From Aquiflexum balticum DSM 16537 (GTDB lineage: Bacteria > Bacteroidota > Bacteroidia > Cytophagales > Cyclobacteriaceae): 64,000 bases of DNA. The notes under the pieces are model-generated. The model made no database searches and had not been told where the DNA came from. It saw only the letters and a list, made by a program, of their open reading frames with translations. A program made the position numbers and the translations under genes. Positions 44,004-50,446 of this stretch are shown in pieces. Location of the stretch: positions 434,001 through 498,000 of the forward strand of contig NZ_LT838813.1 in assembly GCF_900176595.1 (NCBI RefSeq), in the 5' to 3' direction. Position 1 is the first letter of the stretch. Every line of letters begins with the position of its first letter.

Positions 44004-44612
44004 TTAGTTTTGCTCTTTACCATATTCACTGACCAATTCTTCAATAAAGGCTACAACCTCCTCTTTTCCTTCTCCTGATGTGGCTGAGGTGATATAGTGT
44101 TGTGGTTTGTCCTGAAATATCTCAAATGCCGCATTGAGAAATCTATTCACATTTTCTTTGGTTCTTGACTTGGATTGCTTGTCAGACTTGGTGAAGAGCA
44201 AAACAAAAGGAATATCGTTCTCCCCGCACCAGGTGATAAATTCCAAATCTATTTTTTGGGGCTCAAGCCTGCTGTCAATCAAAACCATCAATGCAACAAG
44301 ATTTTCTCTGGCTGAGAGATAGTCCATAATCATTTTGCCCCAAGTGTCCTTGATGCTTTTGCTTACTTTGGCAAAACCATAGCCCGGTAAATCTACCATA
44401 TACCACTTGTCATCCACCAGAAAATGATTGATCAATTGGGTTTTACCAGGTCTGCCGGATGTTTTGGCGAGTTTGCTGTTTCCTGTCAACATATTGATCA
44501 GGGAGCTCTTTCCTACATTGGATCTCCCGATAAAGGCAAATTCCGGTTTGTTAGGTTCAGGGCACTTGGTATGATCTGTATTACTTATCAAAAAGACCGC
44601 TTTCTTGATCAT
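44004..44612 (-). CDS. engB: ribosome biogenesis GTPase YihA/YsxC
   Basis: This 202-residue TRAFAC GTPase assists 50S subunit assembly. It has G1 GRSNVGKSS, G2 T in KTSGRPGKT, G3 DLPGYGFA, G4 FTKSD and G5 TSATSG. Length and motif order are canonical for EngB. It heads a minus-strand run with the DUF5606 gene. The start at 44612 gives the expected MIKKAVFLISNTDHTKCP amino terminus. Confidence 0.96.
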   Translation of the reverse strand: MIKKAVFLISNTDHTKCPEPNKPEFAFIGRSNVGKSSLINMLTGNSKLAKTSGRPGKTQLINHFLVDDKWYMVDLPGYGFAKVSKSIKDTWGKMIMDYLSARENLVALMVLIDSRLEPQKIDLEFITWCGENDIPFVLLFTKSDKQSKSRTKENVNRFLNAAFEIFQDKPQHYITSATSGEGKEEVVAFIEELVSEYGKEQN

Positions 44613-44796
44613 GGTATTTTTTTATTTGGTACAAAGGTAAACGAATTTAAGTTAATCCTAGAGTCTGAAATATTCCATTGACTATGGTCATTAATATCAA
44701 CCAATATCAATATATATCTAATCTGACTATCCGCATCATTGCACTTAGATTTGTTTATCCAAAATCCTTAATCTTTATTGATTTTTTGAGGTTGAG

Positions 44797-44906
44797 GCGG
44801 GCGGGGAGGAATGACTGCGGACCGGGCCGGCCTTGGCCTTGCGCGTTGATAGGATTCCGCAGTCTTGACTTTTTTGGTTACTTTTTTTGTCAAGAAAAAA
44901 AGTAAC
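44797..44906. repeat. GC-rich structured intergenic element with a U-rich hairpin
   Basis: GACTGCGG (44813-44820) pairs with CCGCAGTC (44857-44864) around a GC-rich loop. Immediately next to it GTTACTTTTTTT pairs with AAAAAAAGTAAC (44877-44906). The GC content stands out sharply from the flanking AT-rich DNA. Similar 'AAAAAGTAACCAAAAAAGTC' elements are common dispersed repeats in Bacteroidota. The rest of the 44613-45132 gap has no gene. Confidence 0.6.
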
Positions 44907-45132
44907 TATATAAATGACATTTCGATAATCTCAAGGTTAAGAATACAATATTTGGATACGTGCAAGAAAGCGATTACATAGAATATCTAAACATATAATT
45001 GTCGATAAATTAACCAGGAGCAGGAAAAACAAAAAAGTTTCGCCTTTTAAAAAGTCTATCCGCATAAATTCCCAACATTTTTCTATTGCTCGGGTTTCCT
45101 TAGTAATATTGCACAACATTAGAGAAAAGTCC

Positions 45133-45855
45133 ATGTCAGTAGTACCTTATAAAGAAAAGCAGGAAGGAAAAAAGGAGCAGGTAGCCGAGATGTTCAACAA
45201 CATCAGTAAAAAATATGATTTTTTGAACCATCTTTTAAGTTTGGGAATAGATATTACCTGGAGAAAAAAAGCCATCAAGCTGCTCAAAAAAGACAACCCA
45301 AAATTAATTCTTGATATTGCCACGGGGACCGGTGACTTTGCCATTGAAGCATTGGCCCTAAACCCTGATAAAGTCATCGGCGTGGACATTTCAGAAGGAA
45401 TGCTGAATGAAGGGCGTAAAAAAATGGTCAAAAGAAAACTGGACCATATTATTGATCTTCAAATGGGGGATTCTGAAAAGTTGCTTTTTGAGGATAATAA
45501 ATTTGATGCAGTGATCGTTTCTTTTGGGGTCAGGAACTTCGAAAATCTCGAAAAAGGATTGCGGGATATGTACCGGGTTTTAAAACCCGGCGCCAAAACT
45601 GTGATTGTGGAATTTTCAAAACCAAAAAAATTTCCGATGAAACAAGGATATAACTTTTATTTCAAATATATTCTGCCTCAGATCGGAAAATTGGTCTCCA
45701 AAGATAATTCTGCTTACACCTATTTGCCGGAATCCGTACAGGCATTTCCAGATGGTGAAGATTTCCTTTCAGTACTCAAAAAAGTTGGCTTTAAAAACAC
45801 ACAATGCAAACCGCTCACATTCGGCATCAGTTCTATATATATAGGAGAAAAGTAA
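45133..45855 (+). CDS. menG: demethylmenaquinone methyltransferase
   Basis: This 240-residue SAM-dependent methyltransferase carries out the last step of menaquinone synthesis. It has VAEMFNNISKKYDFLNHLLSLG, motif I LDIATGTGDFAIEAL, and the UbiE/COQ5 signature in RVLKPGAKTVIVEFSKP. I use the ATG at 45133 (MSVVPYKEK) because upstream residues are not family-like. menG followed by porT is a conserved Bacteroidota gene pair, and the end of menG overlaps porT by 52 bp. Quinone type (menaquinone) is inferred from phylum. Confidence 0.94.
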   Translation: MSVVPYKEKQEGKKEQVAEMFNNISKKYDFLNHLLSLGIDITWRKKAIKLLKKDNPKLILDIATGTGDFAIEALALNPDKVIGVDISEGMLNEGRKKMVKRKLDHIIDLQMGDSEKLLFEDNKFDAVIVSFGVRNFENLEKGLRDMYRVLKPGAKTVIVEFSKPKKFPMKQGYNFYFKYILPQIGKLVSKDNSAYTYLPESVQAFPDGEDFLSVLKKVGFKNTQCKPLTFGISSIYIGEK

Positions 45856-46589
45856 GCTTTTCCATCTTAGGGATTTTTTTTCTGATTAGCCAGGCAAGTG
45901 GTCAATCAAGATTCAATGAGATCAGTGCTGCAGGACAGGATGATAAACTCATTTCCTATGGTTTTTTCCTTGCCGCCCATACCAATTATTGGCAATTAAA
46001 ATACTCCGATGCTTTTTTGGACCCGAGTAATTCCTCTCTCAACGATATACAAAGTATCATACCTGTTTTTACTCCGGGTTTTTCCTTGGGGTTTTTGATG
46101 ACATTCAGACTTCATGATCAATTGAATATTCTTTTAACACCCAAAATCGGGTTTTATGAGTTCAGAACTGATGTGAATTACTTTGAAGGTCTGCCACCCT
46201 CCAACAACCAGGATATCCCGGTAATCACCCGTAGACAAACCTACCTCAATGAAGCCACAATGGTAGAAATTCCACTTCTCTTTAAGTATAAAGCCCAAAG
46301 ATTCAACAATTCAAGGATGTTTTTCACGGGAGGAGGAAGTGCCATGTTCCGAACAAAGGACCAAGATGAAGCGGATATTGAAGACATAGCAACCTTAGGG
46401 ACAGACATTACGGTAGATTTGGGTATTGGTTTTGACCTCTATTTCAAATATTTCAAATTTTCACCCGAAGTACGCTTTTCACATGGGTTACTGAATATGT
46501 ATAGACCTGAACAAACCAACCCGGCATTTAGGGACGCGATTTCTGAGCTTAGGCGAAAATCAATTACCCTATACCTTCATTTTCAATAG
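45804..46589 (+). CDS. porT: PorT-family protein of the type IX secretion system
   Basis: This 261-residue beta-barrel protein has a signal peptide preceded by a basic region (YRRKVSFSILGIFFLISQASG). Strand-rich sequence follows with PGFSLGFLMTFRLHDQLNILL, ATMVEIPLLFKYKAQR and FKFSPEVRFSHGLLN, which are PorT features. PorT/SprT is needed for type IX secretion, probably at the outer-membrane periplasmic face. The only ATG giving a full signal peptide is inside menG, so the genes overlap by 52 bp. No closer start codon is seen. Other T9SS genes are not in this window, and no T9SS sorting domain was noticed in nearby proteins. Confidence 0.88.
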   Translation: MQTAHIRHQFYIYRRKVSFSILGIFFLISQASGQSRFNEISAAGQDDKLISYGFFLAAHTNYWQLKYSDAFLDPSNSSLNDIQSIIPVFTPGFSLGFLMTFRLHDQLNILLTPKIGFYEFRTDVNYFEGLPPSNNQDIPVITRRQTYLNEATMVEIPLLFKYKAQRFNNSRMFFTGGGSAMFRTKDQDEADIEDIATLGTDITVDLGIGFDLYFKYFKFSPEVRFSHGLLNMYRPEQTNPAFRDAISELRRKSITLYLHFQ

Positions 46590-46599
46590 TTGCATAGAA

Positions 46600-47165
46600 A
46601 TTCTACCATTGACATAAACCGGAGCTGCCGTCACCCTGATCCCGATAGCTATCGGGAGAAGGGTCTCAAGAGGTTCCGGGAAAGGATGATTTTGAATCAA
46701 AAGGTAAAGTTTTTCCAGTAATTCAACCGTCTAATTGTACCGCTGGAGATCCCTCGTGCCTAACAATGACATCATCATCGGAGCAGCCGTCATGCTGAAC
46801 GTAGAGAAGCATCTCATGGGGATCAGAAACGGTTAATATAATCATAAATAGGACCGCTGGAGATCCTTCGTACCTCAGGATGACGGGCAGCTTGATGTCA
46901 TTCCGTTTCTGTAAATGCCAATTTTCTCCACTACCATTGACAGAATTCCGGAGCGTCACTCTGAACGTAGAGAAAGCCTGTCCCGTCCCGATAGCTATCG
47001 GGATTCGGGGAGTCTCCTGAGGTATAGGGGATTCTTCACTTCGCTGTAATATTTTCACATTGCTATAAGTATTTCAGAAAGCTCGTTCAGAATGACGCAG
47101 AACCCGATGTCATTAACATTTCTGTAAATACCAATTTTCTCCACTCGGAATGACTGAATCATGGG
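46600..47165. repeat. family A repeat cluster, the most complete copy
   Basis: The order is CCCGATAGCTATCGGG palindrome (46651-46666), AGAAGGGTCTC, CTGGAGATCCCTCGTGCC, CGTCATGCTGAACGTAGAGAAGCATCTC, CTGGAGATCCTTCGTACC...GATGACG, TTTCTGTAAATGCCAATTTTC, CGTCACTCTGAACG, a second CCCGATAGCTATCGGG (46986-47001), GGGATTCTTCACTTCGCTGT, and CTCGTTCAGAATGACG. It fills the space between porT and the MFS gene, and no gene is present. Confidence 0.75.
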
Positions 47166-47251
47166 ACAGGTTTTGATTCTGATTTCAAAATTTCTTTATT
47201 GCCACCTTTCCGCTTTCAAGCGGGAATAACCACTTACCTACCCCACAGCCT

Positions 47252-48442
47252 TTGAATAAACTGACTGCTCCCCCCCTTCTTTTCCACCAAAAATCCTGGT
47301 TTTTGATATTGGGGATATTATTGGTTGCTTTCAATTTAAGGCCTTCCATCACTGCGGTTGGTCCTTTGATTCCATTGATAAGAGATGACCTTGGACTTAC
47401 CAATGGCTGGGCAGGATTTCTGACCACACTGCCTCTTTTGACATTCGCCACTTTTTCAATTTTCTCTGCTTCCCTTGGCAATAAATTGGGTAATTCCAAG
47501 GCTATTTTATTTGCCCTGATTCTACTTGCAGTAGGAACAATTGTAAGGATATTGGGAGGTTCATGGCTGTTATTTCTAGGAACAGGTTTGACCGGGATCG
47601 GTATTGTGATCTGCAATGTTTTGCTGATTCCGTTTATCAAAAACAGGCTACCTTCCAAAATCGGATTAGTTACCGCTGCTTATACCACCGGAATGACCAT
47701 GTTTGCGGCCATAGCCTCGGGGATTTCAGCACCTTTGGCTTTGGACATGGATTTGGGATGGAGAGGTTCATTGTTTTCTTGGATTGGACTGCTGATTATT
47801 GGGATTTTGGTTTGGGTTCCACAAGTGAAGAACCATCCCGTCAATAAAAATAAAAGTGATGACCATATCAAAGTAAATGTGTGGAAGTCAAGATTGGCTT
47901 GGAATATCAGCCTGTTTATGGGAGTACAGTCTTTGTTGTTTTTCACTTTGATCTCTTGGCTACCGGATATGATGATTTCTAAGGGACTTTCACCCGTTGA
48001 GGCAGGATTGGTAGTTTCCCTCATGCAGATTATAGGTTTAAGCGGATCCTTTTTTGCACCGATCATCGCTGTAAAGTTTAAAGACCAAGTGGGAATCATT
48101 TGGGTGCTGGGCCTGATGTATCTTGTTGGATTTTCCAGCTTGTTTTCAGAGGTACTTTGGGTCAATTATATTGGACTGGGCATTGTTGGATTGAGTTTGG
48201 GTTCAAGCGTCTCAATGGCGTATACTTTGATAGGATTGAGAACTGACCATGAAAAAACAACAGCTTCTCTTTCAGGAATGGTCCAATCCACGGGATACTA
48301 TTTGGCAGCTTTGGGACCATTGCTTTTTGGAATCTCCTTTGATATTTTCCAAAACTGGAATTTTCTGATTTACCTGGCTCTTTTTTGTTCCGTGATGTTT
48401 ATTTATTTCGGTGTCAAATCCGGGAAATCCAGGGTAATATAG
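47252..48442 (+). CDS. CynX/NimT-type major facilitator transporter
   Basis: This 396-residue protein has about twelve hydrophobic helices. It has the CynX-like start (SWFLILGILLVAFNLRPSITAVGPL) and the GIVICNVLLIPFIKNR and VTAAYTTGMTM segments shared with cyanate/2-nitroimidazole transporters. No ATG fits the amino terminus; the frame's best start is a TTG at 47252, and the open frame runs back only to 47183. The upstream region is repeat DNA, so the original start may have been altered. Substrate unknown; a sulfur-, cyanate- or drug-related anion is possible. Confidence 0.85.
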   Translation: MNKLTAPPLLFHQKSWFLILGILLVAFNLRPSITAVGPLIPLIRDDLGLTNGWAGFLTTLPLLTFATFSIFSASLGNKLGNSKAILFALILLAVGTIVRILGGSWLLFLGTGLTGIGIVICNVLLIPFIKNRLPSKIGLVTAAYTTGMTMFAAIASGISAPLALDMDLGWRGSLFSWIGLLIIGILVWVPQVKNHPVNKNKSDDHIKVNVWKSRLAWNISLFMGVQSLLFFTLISWLPDMMISKGLSPVEAGLVVSLMQIIGLSGSFFAPIIAVKFKDQVGIIWVLGLMYLVGFSSLFSEVLWVNYIGLGIVGLSLGSSVSMAYTLIGLRTDHEKTTASLSGMVQSTGYYLAALGPLLFGISFDIFQNWNFLIYLALFCSVMFIYFGVKSGKSRVI

Positions 48443-48529
48443 TATATCCTTTTTAGCACCAATATTCATGTTTTCCCTGTTCTATTGGACGAAGCTGTTA
48501 CCTTTGCAGTATAAATAAAACTATCTGAC

Positions 48530-49132
48530 ATGCAAGAATATTTTACGGCCCTGGGCATCCCCAAAGAAGTATTTGACTATCTGATCATGCCTTTGTTGAT
48601 TTTTTGTGCAAGGGTAATGGATGTGTCCATCAATACGCTTAGGATCATGTTTGTTCTTAACGGTAAGAAAAAAATCGCCCCTATCCTCGGATTCTTTGAA
48701 GCCATGATCTGGCTGTTGGCCATTGGACAGATTTTTCAGAATATCAATAACCCCATGTCGTACGTAGCCTATGCAGGTGGATTCGCCATGGGAACATTTG
48801 TCGGAATGACGATTGAAGAAAAATTGGCTTTGGGCAGGGTTCTGGTAAGGGTGATTACACCTGAACCTATGCCAGATTTGATTGAATACATGAAAGATCG
48901 AAACTACCGGTTTACCAGTGTTGGTGCCGAGGGAAGGTATGGGAAAGTCAACCTGCTGTTCACAGTAATGAAAAGAGAAGACTTACAGAAGTATATAGAA
49001 AAAGTAAAAACCCTGAACGACAAGGCATTTTATACCATTGAAAGTGTCAAGAGAATCAGTGAAGATGATCTGAATGTAATGGAAGATAGGCCTAGGTTTA
49101 CAACTAAGGTATGGAGTAGATTAAGAAAATAG
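48530..49132 (+). CDS. DUF2179/DUF5698 membrane protein (UPF0316)
   Basis: This 200-residue protein has three amino-terminal membrane helices (YLIMPLLIFCARVMDVSINTLRI; IAPILGFFEAMIWLLAIGQIF; MSYVAYAGGFAMGTFVGMTIEEKLALG). A cytoplasmic DUF2179 domain follows (VGAEGRYGKVNLLFTVMKRED). This architecture is UPF0316. The DUF2179 fold resembles ligand-binding regulatory domains, and function is unknown. It is a single gene. It ends in a basic tail KVWSRLRK. Confidence 0.88.
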   Translation: MQEYFTALGIPKEVFDYLIMPLLIFCARVMDVSINTLRIMFVLNGKKKIAPILGFFEAMIWLLAIGQIFQNINNPMSYVAYAGGFAMGTFVGMTIEEKLALGRVLVRVITPEPMPDLIEYMKDRNYRFTSVGAEGRYGKVNLLFTVMKREDLQKYIEKVKTLNDKAFYTIESVKRISEDDLNVMEDRPRFTTKVWSRLRK

Positions 49133-49446
49133 GAGACTCGGGAAGTTGGTTGAAATTAACCCTATTCTCAAATTAGAATAGAAGCTGGAATTTTACATTT
49201 CGATTCGATAATTCTTCCAGAATTATCAGAGGGATTTTGAGTAAAATATGGATTGATTTGCTGTCCCTTTAGGGACAAAATATGGGTGGACAGAGTTTGA
49301 TAATGTTGGATTTTTCCCATCATTCAAAGTTTCCCGAGAGAATTCGGTTTTATATGGGGAAACCAAAAAAGAAAAAAATTGCTTGGTTAAAATTCTTAAA
49401 ATCGAACTTCAACCAAGCAATCAAAATTTTTATAATGGAAATGAAG
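49133..49446. other. 314-bp intergenic gap with a TGTCCCTTTAGGGACA palindrome
   Basis: The palindrome at 49262-49277 (followed by AAAATATGGGT) resembles a short dispersed hairpin in Bacteroidota genomes. Nothing else is recognisable. The gap lies between converging genes, so the palindrome may act as a terminator. Confidence 0.4.
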
Positions 49447-49869
49447 TTATTTAGCCTGGGGAATAAAACTCATCAATTCCTTTGCACCGTCCAATAATGT
49501 CAATTTATCTTTATTGACTTTGAAATTGGAAACCTGACCAAGTGCGGACAAAAAATCCTGTTCACCACCACCCTGACATGCCTTTTTGGTCATTGCGCCG
49601 GGATCTAGGTTTATACCTTTTCCATCTAATTTGAACGCACCATTAAAATCGTTGCAGCCTGTAGAACCTGTCAATTTTCCTCCATCAAGAAAATTCAAAG
49701 AAGGGATTCCGCTGAGGAACTTTGCAGGATCTAAAGCTTTGCCCATTAAAGAATTCAACATCCAATTATTGCCAGTCAAAAGGCTCAATGGATTTAAGTT
49801 CCCAACTGAACTGCAGGAAGAAAAACTCAACACTAAAGTGAGTACCAGAATGCTTGATAATTTTTTCAT
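49447..49869 (-). CDS. META-domain lipoprotein (HslJ-like)
   Basis: This 140-residue protein starts MKKLSSILVLTLVLSFSSC with a lipobox cysteine at residue 19. It contains the META-domain features LLTGNNWMLNSL and LTGSTGCNDFNGAFKLDG (GCN..G.). A C-terminal beta-strand is followed by KELMSFIPQAK. Related HslJ proteins are heat-inducible periplasmic or outer-membrane lipoproteins linked to novobiocin resistance; the role in Bacteroidota is unknown. The ATG at 49869 is preferred to the one two codons upstream because it gives the standard MKK start. The 49876-50235 gap that follows is AT-rich with no gene. Confidence 0.82.
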   Translation of the reverse strand: MKKLSSILVLTLVLSFSSCSSVGNLNPLSLLTGNNWMLNSLMGKALDPAKFLSGIPSLNFLDGGKLTGSTGCNDFNGAFKLDGKGINLDPGAMTKKACQGGGEQDFLSALGQVSNFKVNKDKLTLLDGAKELMSFIPQAK

Positions 49870-50235
49870 AATCAAAGTGGTTTAAATTATTTTTTGTTTA
49901 AAATGATAAATAAAAGCAAATATAAAATTTAAATCATTATATAATCAACTATAACAATTCTAAGAACTTAATTTAATTAGGATTTAAAAAGTCAACTGAT
50001 GCATTCAGATTTTGTTTACAGAAATACGCAATTGATTTCATTTTTTTCCATTGAGGTGACTTTTCAAAGCACAAAGCCAAACAATATATGGAAAGAGTTA
50101 TTATTAAAGGATTAAGATTTTACCAACTCACTTGTATAAATGATAATAAATAGATGATTGCCTTGAAAAAACAACAAAAACATTTTTGCTTTTCGGGAAA
50201 TTGTACTTAAGATTGCTCCATCAAAAAAACAGACT

Positions 50236-50352
50236 ATGTTTTTCACAGCCAATGACACCATTATTAAAGATTTCTTCAGCACCCTTGCTGATGAAAGCTG
50301 TGCCATGGGTATGTCCAATACCACATTTTTTACTACCACCATTACGGGTTAA
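50236..50352 (+). CDS. thrL: threonine-rich leader peptide of the thr operon
   Basis: This 38-codon frame ends MSNTTFFTTTITG* (50311-50352), with six Thr codons among the last ten residues and Ile in between. It lies about 95 bp before thrA, whose products make threonine. The composition matches the logic of E. coli thrL (alternating Thr/Ile). The stop codon lies in the loop of a perfect ACGGG/CCCGT hairpin, so a ribosome translating to the end or stalled at Thr codons would change RNA folding. The functional peptide could start at 50236 or at the ATG at 50311. Name given by analogy; this is not a homologue in sequence. Confidence 0.65.
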   Translation: MFFTANDTIIKDFFSTLADESCAMGMSNTTFFTTTITG

Positions 50353-50402
50353 TTCCCGTCTTCTCACACATATAGACCCTTAGCCATAAGGTCCGGTTCG
50401 GA
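50344..50402 (+). promoter_or_regulatory. candidate attenuator structures upstream of thrA
   Basis: Three short hairpins follow the Thr codons: ACGGG/CCCGT (50344-50359), GACCCTTA/TAAGGTC (50375-50393) and TCCG/CGGA (50392-50402). The second and third overlap, and GGGTT of the first can instead pair with GACCC of the second, so the structures are partly exclusive. No T-run follows, so a simple rho-independent attenuator is not evident; control may act on thrA translation. Confidence 0.45.
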
Positions 50403-50446
50403 TCGATTGAAAATATTATATATCCCAAAAAGAAAAACCAATTTTT

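Noticed and set aside
47185-47658. 157-codon minus-strand frame overlapping the MFS gene
   Set aside because: It is a shadow of the transporter frame; no start signal or family motif.
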